From: Elusimicrobiota bacterium
Lineage (GTDB): Bacteria > Elusimicrobiota > Endomicrobiia > Endomicrobiales > Endomicrobiaceae
Length of the DNA: 42,124 nt
Assembly: GCA_017525905.1 (NCBI GenBank)
Contig: JAFXSD010000030.1
Span: 1-42,124 of the forward strand
Reading direction: 5' to 3'
Shown: piece by piece, positions 1 to 8,295 of the stretch
Layout of the letters: each line of letters starts with the position of its first letter
Position numbering within the stretch: position 1 is the first letter of the stretch
Notes under the pieces: generated by a model
Databases searched by the model: none
Told to the model about the DNA's origin: nothing
The model's input: only the letters and a program-made list of their open reading frames with translations
Made by a program: the position numbers and the translations under genes

Positions 1-1939
1 AAAAAAACCCACATTAATTTTATCCGTTCCTTATGTTATAGCAACAATAGCTCCGTTTGTATTTGCTTTATATCCGGTAGCAGCGGTTATAATATCGGTA
101 ACATTAGCCACGTTAACAGCTCAATTTTTACATTATAAATATAATAAGAGACAACAAAATCAAGATGAAAGTAAATCGATAATCGAAGAAGCCGGAGAAG
201 AGTTAAAAGAAGATTCTTCCGAAGAAAGTAGTGATTCCAAAACTTACATGAAAAGATTAATAAGAATTATTTCGGGTAGTATTAGAACAAATATTGATAA
301 AATCTTCAATTCAAATTTTATTAATTATCGGCAAGATAAGACAAGATTAATAGCTCTAAGTTTGTCCAAAATGATAGTAAAACATGCAAGCATAGTAAAA
401 CATATAGCGATAGATTATAAATTCATAAAAGCAAGCGGAATACAAGAGGCAATAAATTTATTCGGGAAAGATGCAAGATTAAATGAAGAAGGACAAATAG
501 AGATAGCAATAGTTGATGGAATAGAAGAATTAAAAGATAAATTTACATTGATAAATACCGGATTAAAAGTTAACGGAGCAAGCATATACAGAATAAAAGG
601 CAGTAATTTGTTGATGTACGGGGCAAAAGGACAACAATCAATAAAGATAGTAAAAACATTGAACGGTTCGGAATTATTAAATAAAGATATAATCGAAATG
701 TTAAAAGCTAACGGAGAAAATGCAGATGAAATACAAACTCAGGCAACGGTAACAAGAGCCGGTGAGGGAATAAGTATAACTGATGATATTGTAGAAATAG
801 GAGAAATGGAACTTGCCGGAAAATCTCCGGAACAAGTAAAACAGTTTGTTGCTTCAGCATTTGAAATAAAGAGAGTAATGGGAATAATGTACGGGCAAAA
901 AACAATAATAGATTTGAAATCCGTAACGGATTTGGGAAAATTAGATGCAACGGTAGATAACGGCAGAGCAAGAAAAGTAATAAGTAAAAAACAATTCGAA
1001 GATTTAGGTTTGACCGAAACAAAAATAGAACAGTTGCAACAGAAAGGAATAGAAATATATATAGATAACGGTGAAGAACAATTAAGCGATGCGGAAACAG
1101 AAAATTACAAAAACAAAAAAGTGGCAGGACAAATAATAAGAGATGAGCAAGGTATAAGAATAAAAAATTATGATACGGACGAAGAAACAAAAATAGAAGA
1201 AATATTGGAAGATCAAAATATAGAAAGCAAAATATTAACCGCCGAAACACCTGTAATGATAGGCATAGATATTTTAACAAGGCATTTTAGACAGGGAAAT
1301 GTTACTGCCGTTCAAAGAGAGTTCGGAGCATTGCTCGGAAAAATAAAAATGAGTTTAAATTTGGGAGAATTAAATTCAAACGATATAGAATATATGGGAT
1401 ACAACATAAGTTTTGAAAAAGTTCCGACATTAACACAAGATCAAATAGAAAAACTGTTTGAAAAAGTCGGTGATGAGTTACAAATAACAGATAAAGATAA
1501 ATTGATAGAAATAATAGGCCCGGAAACGGAATTTGCCATAATGTTAAAAACAATAAAAAATAAAGACACGGAAAAAAGATTAAAAGAAATAGCGGTGGAA
1601 AGAATACTTGCAAAGGCGGCATTAATAGAAAAAGATAAAGAGTTTGGATTAAAAGATAAAAATTTAGAAATTTTATTGGGAAAAATGTTGTTGGCACAAG
1701 TTAACAATACGGATAAAAAATCAACGAATATAAGCGCTGATTTCAAGGGCGGCATGAATAAAATAATGGAAAAAATAAAAGAAGAAACCGCAAAAGCAAT
1801 GCAAAAAGACGAAGCTGCAATAAATACGGTAATAGAATTAATATTGGTTTATGGTGACAACTACAAAGAAAAACAGTTATCAAGGCAGACAGATACAAAT
1901 GATGTAAGAAATTATAGAGCAATGTTGGTAGCAGCATAA
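1..1939 (+). CDS. C-terminal part of a large membrane-associated protein of unknown family (5' end outside window)
   Basis: The reading frame is open from base 2 to the stop at 1937-1939, about 645 codons. The ATG at 248 is internal and has no ribosome site, so the true start lies left of the window. The first roughly 45 visible residues are strongly hydrophobic with prolines (ILSVPYVIATIAPF, then LYPVAAVII), which suggests one or two membrane helices. An acidic Ser/Glu linker follows (EEAGEELKEDSSEESSDS), then about 560 hydrophilic, Lys/Glu/Ile-rich, probably mostly helical residues. The protein ends with YRAMLVAA. I recognise no catalytic motif or family. The layout suggests a membrane-anchored or envelope-spanning protein whose C-terminal domain lies on one side of the membrane. 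A strong terminator follows directly. Confidence 0.85.
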   Translation, partial: KKPTLILSVPYVIATIAPFVFALYPVAAVIISVTLATLTAQFLHYKYNKRQQNQDESKSIIEEAGEELKEDSSEESSDSKTYMKRLIRIISGSIRTNIDKIFNSNFINYRQDKTRLIALSLSKMIVKHASIVKHIAIDYKFIKASGIQEAINLFGKDARLNEEGQIEIAIVDGIEELKDKFTLINTGLKVNGASIYRIKGSNLLMYGAKGQQSIKIVKTLNGSELLNKDIIEMLKANGENADEIQTQATVTRAGEGISITDDIVEIGEMELAGKSPEQVKQFVASAFEIKRVMGIMYGQKTIIDLKSVTDLGKLDATVDNGRARKVISKKQFEDLGLTETKIEQLQQKGIEIYIDNGEEQLSDAETENYKNKKVAGQIIRDEQGIRIKNYDTDEETKIEEILEDQNIESKILTAETPVMIGIDILTRHFRQGNVTAVQREFGALLGKIKMSLNLGELNSNDIEYMGYNISFEKVPTLTQDQIEKLFEKVGDELQITDKDKLIEIIGPETEFAIMLKTIKNKDTEKRLKEIAVERILAKAALIEKDKEFGLKDKNLEILLGKMLLAQVNNTDKKSTNISADFKGGMNKIMEKIKEETAKAMQKDEAAINTVIELILVYGDNYKEKQLSRQTDTNDVRNYRAMLVAA

Positions 1940-1941
1940 AG

Positions 1942-1980
1942 GCAATTTATAATTAATGACAAAACAGCAATTTATAATTA
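1942..1980. repeat. Short direct repeat after the first gene
   Basis: The 14-mer GCAATTTATAATTA occurs at 1942-1955 and again at 1967-1980, separated by 11 bases. It lies between the stop codon at 1939 and the terminator hairpin. It may be a small duplication or a protein-binding site; nothing shows which. Confidence 0.6.
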
Positions 1981-2016
1981 AAAAAACAGGCAAAAAAGAT
2001 TTTTTGCCTGTTTTTT
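1981..2016 (+). terminator. Rho-independent terminator of the first gene
   Basis: Perfect hairpin: A6-CAGGC-A6 pairs with T6-GCCTG-T6 around a two-base GA centre, ending in six T on the plus strand. It separates the truncated large gene from the lipoprotein gene at 2032. Because it is symmetrical it could also stop transcription from the right. Confidence 0.85.
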
Positions 2017-2018
2017 AG

Positions 2019-2024
2019 TATAAT
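2019..2024 (+). promoter_or_regulatory. -10 box TATAAT directly before the lipoprotein gene (leaderless promoter)
   Basis: A consensus TATAAT lies 7 bases before the ATG at 2032 and partly abuts the terminator hairpin. With the usual -10 to +1 distance the transcript would begin at or next to the A of ATG. There is no Shine-Dalgarno sequence between, so translation is probably leaderless. Confidence 0.55.
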
Positions 2025-2031
2025 TAACCTT

Positions 2032-2430
2032 ATGAAATATTTATTAATGTTTATTACAATTTTTTTTATGTCTTCTTGTACGGTATTGGATTATCCAAAA
2101 AAAGCAGCAGGTTATTCAATCAAAAATTTTGAAACGGAACAAGACGGAAGATTTTCCCTGGATTGTGATTTAGAGCCGAGGAAAGCATATAATAAATGTA
2201 ATCTTTTCTTATTTGAAAATAATATTCAAACAAACTTTAAAAGTGATAAAAAATTTTATATCGTTGCAAGCAAATTTACTTTGATATACGAATATACACT
2301 GGACTCCACCGAAGTTGCATTTTTCGTTTATGAAACTCAGGATAACAAATCTAAAATAGATGTTGTTTCAAACAATTCAAGGTTGGCAAAATTTGTTTAC
2401 GGCAAACTTACCGCTTATATGCAAAAATAG
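2032..2430 (+). CDS. Small putative lipoprotein of unknown function
   Basis: The gene encodes 132 residues. The N-terminus is a short hydrophobic signal ending in a lipobox (MSSC, Cys16), so the protein should be lipidated and anchored in the membrane facing the periplasm or exterior. The mature part (about 116 residues) has two further cysteines in DCDLEPRKAYNKC and mixed beta-like character. I recognise no family. The start is fixed by a TATAAT box only 7 bases upstream, with no ribosome site. Its stop codon abuts the stop codon of the convergent gene at 2431 with no spacer. Function unknown. Confidence 0.75.
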   Translation: MKYLLMFITIFFMSSCTVLDYPKKAAGYSIKNFETEQDGRFSLDCDLEPRKAYNKCNLFLFENNIQTNFKSDKKFYIVASKFTLIYEYTLDSTEVAFFVYETQDNKSKIDVVSNNSRLAKFVYGKLTAYMQK

Positions 2431-2883
2431 TTAAACAAATTCGGTTGTGATTTTTTTATCTTTCAATAATTCAATAATCTTATTTATAATTTCAATTCTC
2501 GGTAACAGATTATTCTGCTTATAGAATTGTTGTTCTTTGTTGTCCGCCGTTCCGATAATAAATTTTATTTCATTGGTTTGTTTTAATAGACTTGCTGTTT
2601 CAAAAGCTTGTTTATTGTTTGAATTTTTATTTGATAATATTTTATAACATTCATTTAATGTAATAACACCTTCGCTTGCAATATCTATTCCGGTTATAAA
2701 ATATTGAGGGGATTGTGTTGCGGAAATTATTTTAATATCGGGTTGTATGTTAAGTTCTCTGCAATACATTTTCATTGTTGAAGAACCTAAAATAATTTTA
2801 TAGCCAACACTTTTTGCAAAGTTGTTGCATATAATATTATCTTTTTCTTTGTTTTGCGGTAGCCCGGTTAAAATATTCAACAT
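2431..2883 (-). CDS. Orphan domain resembling the C-terminal tail of hydrogenase-linked SpoIIE-family phosphatases
   Basis: The gene encodes 150 residues starting at MLNILTGLP. The frame stays open to 2931, but that extension runs into the terminator hairpin at 2917-2947, and a TATAAT box at 2890-2895 (minus) lies 6 bases before the ATG at 2883, so the shorter start is chosen. From memory of the family, SpoIIE/PP2C-type phosphatases encoded in [FeFe]-hydrogenase operons end with a module carrying LTGPP, a G-G/S-T-T/S-T patch followed by R-E-L, and GIDLVTEGV-TL. Here LTGLP, GSSTMKMYCREL and GIDIASEGVITL match it in order. The catalytic phosphatase domain is absent. It may be a stand-alone ligand- or redox-related module, or the residue of a longer gene. 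It lies just downstream of hydA but has its own promoter. Confidence 0.6.
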   Translation of the reverse strand: MLNILTGLPQNKEKDNIICNNFAKSVGYKIILGSSTMKMYCRELNIQPDIKIISATQSPQYFITGIDIASEGVITLNECYKILSNKNSNNKQAFETASLLKQTNEIKFIIGTADNKEQQFYKQNNLLPRIEIINKIIELLKDKKITTEFV

Positions 2884-2889
2884 TTTTTT

Positions 2890-2895
2890 ATTATA
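2890..2895 (-). promoter_or_regulatory. -10 box TATAAT, likely leaderless promoter of the orphan SpoIIE-tail gene
   Basis: On the minus strand TATAAT is followed by six A and then ATG (2883). No ribosome site fits in that gap. The box lies after the hyd terminator, so the gene appears separately transcribed. I see no convincing -35 box. Confidence 0.5.
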
Positions 2896-2916
2896 CAAAA
2901 TAATATTAAAATAAAA

Positions 2917-2947
2917 ATAACCTGATACCAAAAAAGTATCAGGTTAT
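2917..2947 (-). terminator. Bidirectional terminator after hydA
   Basis: A 12-bp perfect stem (ATAACCTGATAC with GTATCAGGTTAT) encloses a 7-base A-rich loop. On the minus strand a T-rich run follows, which would end the rex-hydCBA transcript 17 bases after the hydA stop. A T run on the plus side (from 2948) makes it usable in the other direction too. Confidence 0.8.
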
Positions 2948-2964
2948 CTTTTTTATGAAAATAT

Positions 2965-4968
2965 TTATTTTATTTTCTTTACTTCTGATTCTATTACTTT
3001 CGATACGGCTTCGGCTGTTGCTTGTTCAATTACCGTAGAACCTACACTTACTACAGGACCTCTTGAACATTTTTCAAAACAGAAAGAAGCTTTAACTTCA
3101 ACTTTATCTGAAATCTTTTTGGATTCAACAAAATCGAGTATGGATTTTAATATCTTTTGAGAACCTCTTAACATACAACCTGTTCCGAAACAAACATTTA
3201 CTTTAACACAGTTTGCGTCCGTTGCAGCTTGAATTAAGAAAGGTTTTTCTGTTATTCTTCTTCTGTTTACATGGAATGTATGTAATATTTCATGAGCCTT
3301 TTCACCGCCGACAGCGCCCAAAATTTCTTTGTATACTTGCTGAACATAAGGGTTATCCTGCGGTTTATGAAGTTCAAGAACACTGTCGTTTTCATAAAGA
3401 CATTTTGTTCTCTTGTTTCTTACTTCAAGTTTATCGTATACCGGTTGTCCTGCGCCGCCGATACATCCGCCGGGGCAAGCCATTACTTCGATTAAATCAT
3501 ATTCTTTTTCTTTGTTCTTAATTTGTTTTATAACTTTTCTTGCGTTACCGAGTCCGTAAACAACAGCTAATCTTAAATCTTTATCACCGACTTTCAAGTT
3601 GGCTTCTCTTATACCTTCTTCGCCTCTGATAAATGCAAATTCGTCTGTATCGTTGGAATTTTCTTTGGATAATACATTTCTCAAAACAGCTTCCGCAACA
3701 CCTCCGGAATTACCGAATATAACACCGCCGCCGGTCTTAAATCCTAAAGGCATATCAAATGCAGACTGTTCAAGATTTGCAAAAGAAAGTCCCGATTCTT
3801 CTATCATTCTTGCAAGTTCTTGTGTTGTTAAAACTATATCCGTGTCTGGAATTCCGTCTTTTGAAAGTTCCGGTCTTGTAGCTTCAAACTTCTTTGCTGT
3901 ACAAGGCATAACGGAAACTACCACCAAATCTTCTCTCTTTATTCCGTACATTTTAGGCAACATTTCTTTTGCGAGTGACCCGAACATTCCTTGAGGAGAC
4001 ATACAACTTGAAAGGTTCTTTATCATATCCGGATAATATTGTTCCGTGAATTTTATCCATGCAGGACAGCATGATGTAAATTGAGGTAATTTTTCACCTT
4101 TTGTAAATCTTTCAACAAATTCGTTCGCTTCTTCAACGATTGTTAAATCCGCCGTGAAAGAAACATCAAATACTTTAAAGAATCCCATGGATTTTAATGC
4201 TGTTACCATTTTTCCTGCAGCTTCTGTTCCGGATTCTTTTGCTATACCGAAAGCTTCACCGATTGCAGCTCTTACTGCTGGAGCAATTGCTACAACAACT
4301 TTTTTATCCTTATTTCCTAAAGCGCTCCAAACTTTTGTTACATCTGATTTTATTGTTAATGCACCTGTAGGACATACTCTTGTGCATTGACCGCAATAAA
4401 TACATTCTGAAGATGCAAGACTTTTTCCGAAGCTTGGACTTACGGTTGCATGTGAACCTCTGAATGAAAAATCTATTGCACCTACTGTTTGAATTTCTTC
4501 GCAGAATCTTACACAATCACCGCAGAGAACACATTTGTTGGGATCTCTTACGAGAGACGGTGTTGAAAAATCTTTAGGTGTATCTTTAACTATTTTTTTG
4601 TATCTTACCGACTGTATTCCCAATCTTCTTGCAAGTGTTTGAAGTTGGCAATGTTCACTCTTGTGGCAGGAAGTACATTCTCTGTCGTGGTTTGCAAGTA
4701 ACAATTCAACGATTATTTTTCTTAATTCTCTTATTTCGTTGCTGTTAGTTACAACAACCATACCGTCTTCCGCGGGAGTTGAACATGCGGGAACAAGACC
4801 TCTTTTTTCTACATTTACCAAACACAATCTGCAGGCACCGTAAGTGCTAAGTTCGGAATGATAACAAAATGTAGGTAACTCTATATTTGCTTTTCTTATA
4901 ACTTCCAAAAGATTTTTTTCTTTATCAAAAGAAACTTTTTTACCGTTAATAGTTAATGTTTTTTCCAT
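2965..4968 (-). CDS. hydA: NADH-dependent [FeFe] hydrogenase, catalytic subunit HydA
   Basis: The gene encodes 667 residues, the typical length for the trimeric bifurcating-type enzyme, which oxidises NADH and reduced ferredoxin to make H2 (or the reverse) in the cytoplasm. Order of sites: N-terminal [2Fe-2S] domain with Cys35, 46, 49 and 62; His-ligated [4Fe-4S] site with His94, Cys98, 101 and 107; two ferredoxin [4Fe-4S] motifs (CVLCGDCVRFC and CIYCGQCTRVC). The H-cluster domain has TSCCPAW (Cys300/301), MPCTAKKFE (Cys356) and ACPGGCIGGAGQP (Cys498, Cys502). A thioredoxin-like [2Fe-2S] C-terminal extension follows (CFGTGC, then CFEKCSRGP). All H-cluster cysteines are present. In the last motif an Ala replaces a Gly of the usual GGGQP. 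It starts 3 bases after hydB. The HydEFG maturases are not in the window. Confidence 0.95.
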   Translation of the reverse strand: MEKTLTINGKKVSFDKEKNLLEVIRKANIELPTFCYHSELSTYGACRLCLVNVEKRGLVPACSTPAEDGMVVVTNSNEIRELRKIIVELLLANHDRECTSCHKSEHCQLQTLARRLGIQSVRYKKIVKDTPKDFSTPSLVRDPNKCVLCGDCVRFCEEIQTVGAIDFSFRGSHATVSPSFGKSLASSECIYCGQCTRVCPTGALTIKSDVTKVWSALGNKDKKVVVAIAPAVRAAIGEAFGIAKESGTEAAGKMVTALKSMGFFKVFDVSFTADLTIVEEANEFVERFTKGEKLPQFTSCCPAWIKFTEQYYPDMIKNLSSCMSPQGMFGSLAKEMLPKMYGIKREDLVVVSVMPCTAKKFEATRPELSKDGIPDTDIVLTTQELARMIEESGLSFANLEQSAFDMPLGFKTGGGVIFGNSGGVAEAVLRNVLSKENSNDTDEFAFIRGEEGIREANLKVGDKDLRLAVVYGLGNARKVIKQIKNKEKEYDLIEVMACPGGCIGGAGQPVYDKLEVRNKRTKCLYENDSVLELHKPQDNPYVQQVYKEILGAVGGEKAHEILHTFHVNRRRITEKPFLIQAATDANCVKVNVCFGTGCMLRGSQKILKSILDFVESKKISDKVEVKASFCFEKCSRGPVVSVGSTVIEQATAEAVSKVIESEVKKIK

Positions 4969-4971
4969 ATA

Positions 4972-6855
4972 TTATCCTCTCTTCACAGCACCAAATTTAC
5001 ATGTTGCAACACAAGCACCGCATTTTACACATATACTTTGGTCTATAGAATGTTTTTGTTTTACTGCACCTTTAATAGCTCCTACAGGACACTTTCTTGC
5101 ACAAGCCGTACAACCGATACATTTTGTTTGATCGATTGTGATTTGTGTTAAGCTGGAACATACTCCTGACGGACATCTCTTTTCTTTAACATGTGCATCA
5201 TATTCATCTCTGAAATATTTTAAAGTAGATAATACCGGATTTGGTGCTGTTTTACCTAAAGCACATAAAGAACCTACTCTAACTGCATTTGCCAACTGTT
5301 CAAGTAAAGGAATTGTTTTTTCGTCTGCTCTTCCTTCTGTTATATCTTCAAGCATCATCAACATTTGTTTTGTTCCTTCTCTGCAAAGAACACATTTTCC
5401 GCAGGATTCACTTTGTGTAAATTGCATAAAGAACTTTGCTGTATTAACCATACAAGTTGTTTGGTTCATAACAACAAGTCCTCCGGAACCCACCATTGCA
5501 CCAGCTTTTCTTAACGAATCGAAATCCAAAGGTAAATCAAGATGTTCTCTCGTTAAACAAGCACCGGAAGGTCCGCCGATTTGAACGGCTTTAAATGCTT
5601 CTTCCGAAACATTTCCCTGATCATCGGTAACTCCGCCTGCTATATCAAACAATATTTCTCTTAATGTTGTTCCGAAAGGAACTTCTATAAGACCGGTATT
5701 TTTAACATAACCTGTTATGGCAAATGTTTTTGTTCCGGTAGATGTAGGAACACCGATTTTCTTAAAATATTCGGCACCGTCTCTTATTACCAAAGGAACC
5801 GTAGATAACGTTTCAACATTGTTAATTACGGTAGGCTTATCCCATAATCCGTGTTGTGCAGGGAAAGGCGGTTTTGGTTTCGGCATACCTCTTTTTCCTT
5901 CGACGGAAGCTATTAATGCCGTTTCTTCACCGCATACAAAAGCTCCTGCACCTTCCATAACATGAAGTGTAAAACTAAAATCGGAACCGAAAAGATTTTT
6001 ACCCAAAACTCCGATTTCTTCTGCTTTCTTTATGGCATTTTTCATTCTTTCTACAGCCAAATGATATTCCGTTCTTACATAAACATAACCTTCATCGGCT
6101 CCTATAGCTTTTGCAGCTATAATCATACCTTCTATAACACTGTGAGGATTTCCTTCGAGAACACTTCTGTCCATAAATGCTCCCGGATCTCCTTCATCTC
6201 CGTTACATATAACATATTTTTTTGGACCGGGTTGAACTCTTGTTAAGTCCCATTTTCTTCCTGTAGGGAAACCTGCTCCGCCTCTTCCTCTGAGTCCCGA
6301 ATCCAACAATTCTTTACAAATTTGCTCGGATGTCATTTCCAAACAAGCTTTCTTTGCCGAAGAATATCCGCCTTTGCTTATATATTCTTCAATATCTTCA
6401 GCACCTATAAAACCGCAATTCTTAAGAACATATCTTCTTTGTTTTGCATAAAAAGGAATTTCTGCATGACCTTTATAAAATTTGTCGTTAATTTTATAAC
6501 ATAATCTTTCAACAACTTCATCTTTAATAATACTTTTTTCAATTATTTCTTTTACATCTTCAACTTTAACTTTTGTATAAAGAATATCGTCATCACCTTT
6601 TATAACGGAAACCAAAGGTCCCATTTGACAAAAGCCCTGACAACCGCTCTTTGAAACTAGAGTTCCTTTGCTTTCATCGTTTAACTCTATACAAAGTTCA
6701 ACATTTAATTCTTTTGCTACTCTTAAAAATTCAGCATAAACTTTTAAAGATCCGTTTGCCACACAACCCGTACCTGCACAAATTATTATTCTTTTTGAAA
6801 TCTGTTTAAAAGCTTTTTGAACTTTAGCGGAAATTTTATCTAAATCTACAGACAT
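4972..6855 (-). CDS. hydB: NADH-dependent [FeFe] hydrogenase, NuoF-like flavin subunit HydB
   Basis: The gene encodes 627 residues. This subunit binds NAD(H), FMN and Fe-S clusters and passes electrons to HydA. The N-terminal thioredoxin-like [2Fe-2S] region (about 1-120) shows CAGTGC and CQGFCQMGP. The NuoF core begins near 188 with GRGGAGFPTGRKW, the glycine-rich NADH/FMN site, followed by NGDEGDPGAFMDR. A [4Fe-4S] motif ESCGKCVLCREGT lies near 482-494. The C-terminus (about 576-620) carries two ferredoxin motifs (CIGCTACARKC and CVKCGACVATC), as in bifurcating HydB proteins. Its ATG overlaps the hydC stop by one base (TAATG), so the two are translationally coupled. Confidence 0.95.
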   Translation of the reverse strand: MSVDLDKISAKVQKAFKQISKRIIICAGTGCVANGSLKVYAEFLRVAKELNVELCIELNDESKGTLVSKSGCQGFCQMGPLVSVIKGDDDILYTKVKVEDVKEIIEKSIIKDEVVERLCYKINDKFYKGHAEIPFYAKQRRYVLKNCGFIGAEDIEEYISKGGYSSAKKACLEMTSEQICKELLDSGLRGRGGAGFPTGRKWDLTRVQPGPKKYVICNGDEGDPGAFMDRSVLEGNPHSVIEGMIIAAKAIGADEGYVYVRTEYHLAVERMKNAIKKAEEIGVLGKNLFGSDFSFTLHVMEGAGAFVCGEETALIASVEGKRGMPKPKPPFPAQHGLWDKPTVINNVETLSTVPLVIRDGAEYFKKIGVPTSTGTKTFAITGYVKNTGLIEVPFGTTLREILFDIAGGVTDDQGNVSEEAFKAVQIGGPSGACLTREHLDLPLDFDSLRKAGAMVGSGGLVVMNQTTCMVNTAKFFMQFTQSESCGKCVLCREGTKQMLMMLEDITEGRADEKTIPLLEQLANAVRVGSLCALGKTAPNPVLSTLKYFRDEYDAHVKEKRCPSGVCSSLTQITIDQTKCIGCTACARKCPVGAIKGAVKQKHSIDQSICVKCGACVATCKFGAVKRG

Positions 6856-7337
6856 TATTTTTCCTCCTGTTTTATCATATCGTCAATAATTTTTGTTACT
6901 TTTTCAGGTGTAACCTGCCCGTAAACTTCGTTATCTATAACCATTGCAGGTGCTAAACCGCATGCACCCAAACAAGATACCGTCTCTAAAGTAAAAAGCA
7001 TATCTTTTGTTGTATTTTCTGATGCTGTAAGATTAAGTTTTGATCTTATTGCATCGATTATTGTTGTAGATCTTTTAACGTGGCATGCTGTTCCGTCGCA
7101 AACTTTTATTATGTGTTTGCCTTTTGCTTTTAAAGTGAAATGTGCAAAAAATGTAGCAACTCCGTAAACTCTTGCAGGGGATATATCCAATGCAGAAGCT
7201 ATGAATGTCAAAATTTCTTCAGGAAGGTAATTGTATACTTCCTGTACTGCCTGCAAAATTGGGATTAATCTTGCTTTGTCTCTGCCGTTTTCGTCAAGAA
7301 TTTGGCAGACTTTGTCAAATTTCCCTTGATTTTCCAT
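6855..7337 (-). CDS. hydC: NADH-dependent [FeFe] hydrogenase, NuoE-like subunit HydC
   Basis: The gene encodes 160 residues, the normal length for the NuoE/24 kDa-type thioredoxin-like [2Fe-2S] protein of the HydABC trimer. The four cluster cysteines lie in CDGTACH (near residue 80) and CLGACG (near 122), with LAPAMVIDNEVYG following, as in the family. It relays electrons between flavin and Fe-S sites of HydB. A good ribosome site (AAGGAGAA) precedes the ATG. It is the first structural gene after rex, 37 bases downstream, with a small inverted repeat in the gap. Confidence 0.93.
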   Translation of the reverse strand: MENQGKFDKVCQILDENGRDKARLIPILQAVQEVYNYLPEEILTFIASALDISPARVYGVATFFAHFTLKAKGKHIIKVCDGTACHVKRSTTIIDAIRSKLNLTASENTTKDMLFTLETVSCLGACGLAPAMVIDNEVYGQVTPEKVTKIIDDMIKQEEK

Positions 7338-7348
7338 GTAAGTTCTCC

Positions 7349-7363
7349 TTGTTATGTTAACAA
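7349..7363 (-). promoter_or_regulatory. Inverted repeat before hydC, possible degenerate Rex site
   Basis: TTGTTA-TGT-TAACAA is a 6-3-6 inverted repeat in the rex-hydC gap, just upstream of the hydC ribosome site. The half sites resemble the TTGTTAA/TTAACAA arms of known Rex operators, but the total of 15 bases is 3 shorter than the usual 18. The call as a Rex operator is therefore weak. Confidence 0.35.
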
Positions 7364-7374
7364 CTGTTACTTAA

Positions 7375-8025
7375 TTATTTTAAATTCTTTATCTTTTGGG
7401 ACAAAACAGCTAAACTTGAAGCCAAATTTTCATGTTGAACAACAACATCTTTGGGAACATTTATTTTTATGGGTGCAAAATTCCAAATAGCTTTTATTCC
7501 TACTTTTACCATTCTGTCCGCCAATTCTTGTGCAACGGCGGAAGGAACCGTAAGAATTCCTATTTTTATTTGCATTCTGCTTATTATATCTTCAAGTTTA
7601 TCTATACTAAAAACTTTTTTATAATTTATAAATTTATTAAATCTTTCCGGATTATTATCAAAAGCGGCAATTATATCTAATCCGTACTCTTTAAAACCGT
7701 GATAACCTAAAAGAGCATAGCCTAAATGTCCGGCACCGATCAAAACAGCCTCATTTTTAGTATAAAAACCCAAAAATTTTTCTATAGCCGATATCAATTT
7801 TTTTAGGTTATAACCTCTTTTCGGTTTGCCTTCGATTTTGGTAGCTTCTATATCTTTTCTTACCTGTATAGTATTAAATCCAAGGAACTTTGCTATTTGT
7901 GCTGATGAAATTTCTTTAATACCATCACTTTCCAATTGTTTCAAATAATGATGATAAAAAGGAAATCTTCTTAAAGTGGCTTCCGATATTTCCTTCTTAT
8001 TATATAGAACACTTTTTTTCTTCAT
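7375..8025 (-). CDS. rex: Redox-sensing transcriptional repressor Rex
   Basis: The gene encodes 216 residues, the family length. Rex dimers bind operators when NAD+ is high and release when NADH accumulates. The N-terminal winged helix (about 15-80) includes EISSAQIAKFLGFNTIQVRKDI. The Rossmann domain starts with VLIGAGHLGYALLGY (the GxGxxG dinucleotide site), followed by IIAAFDNNP. The C-terminal segment carries IKAIWNFAPI and a final helix for domain swapping. It is the promoter-proximal gene of rex-hydCBA. That layout implies feedback: high NADH relieves repression and induces an NADH-consuming hydrogenase. The ribosome site is AAGGAA before ATG. Confidence 0.93.
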   Translation of the reverse strand: MKKKSVLYNKKEISEATLRRFPFYHHYLKQLESDGIKEISSAQIAKFLGFNTIQVRKDIEATKIEGKPKRGYNLKKLISAIEKFLGFYTKNEAVLIGAGHLGYALLGYHGFKEYGLDIIAAFDNNPERFNKFINYKKVFSIDKLEDIISRMQIKIGILTVPSAVAQELADRMVKVGIKAIWNFAPIKINVPKDVVVQHENLASSLAVLSQKIKNLK

Positions 8026-8093
8026 TTCCTTATATTTTTAATGAAAATTTTTATTTGTTTGTTCGTGCTTTTTATTGAATACAAATTGTTATG

Positions 8094-8128
8094 GATAAAA
8101 TTTTATCTATTTGAAACATTTATGTCAA
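8094..8128 (-). promoter_or_regulatory. Promoter of rex-hydCBA with palindrome over the -10 box
   Basis: On the minus strand TTGACA (8123-8128), a 17-base spacer and TAAAAT (8100-8105) form a good sigma-A-type promoter, giving a leader of about 65 bases to rex. The 14-base perfect palindrome GATAAAATTTTATC (8094-8107) covers the -10 box and is a candidate operator. It is not a clear match to the usual Rex consensus. The remaining leader is AT-rich and otherwise featureless. Confidence 0.55.
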
Positions 8129-8234
8129 TGAATTTAGTATTATAGAACTTTTTTATATATTTCTAACTTTTTATGTTGATTTTTAAATAAGTTTTTAGTT
8201 ATATAAAAAGTATTGAATTTTGAATAAAAAAAAG

Positions 8235-8272
8235 AAAAGCAGATAATATATTTAAGTATATTTTCTGCTTTT
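8235..8272 (-). terminator. Terminator of the M48 protease gene
   Basis: AAAAGCAGA pairs with TCTGCTTTT, with further AATATA/TATATT pairing inside and a short loop. It lies 23 bases after the stop codon on the minus strand and is followed by a T-rich run there. It lies between this gene and the rex promoter. Confidence 0.7.
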
Positions 8273-8295
8273 TAAATATTGAAATGTAAAAAGTT

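Noticed and set aside
708..1755. Several hydrophobic minus-strand open frames over the first gene
   Set aside because: They are Leu/Phe-rich shadows of an A-rich coding strand with no start signals.
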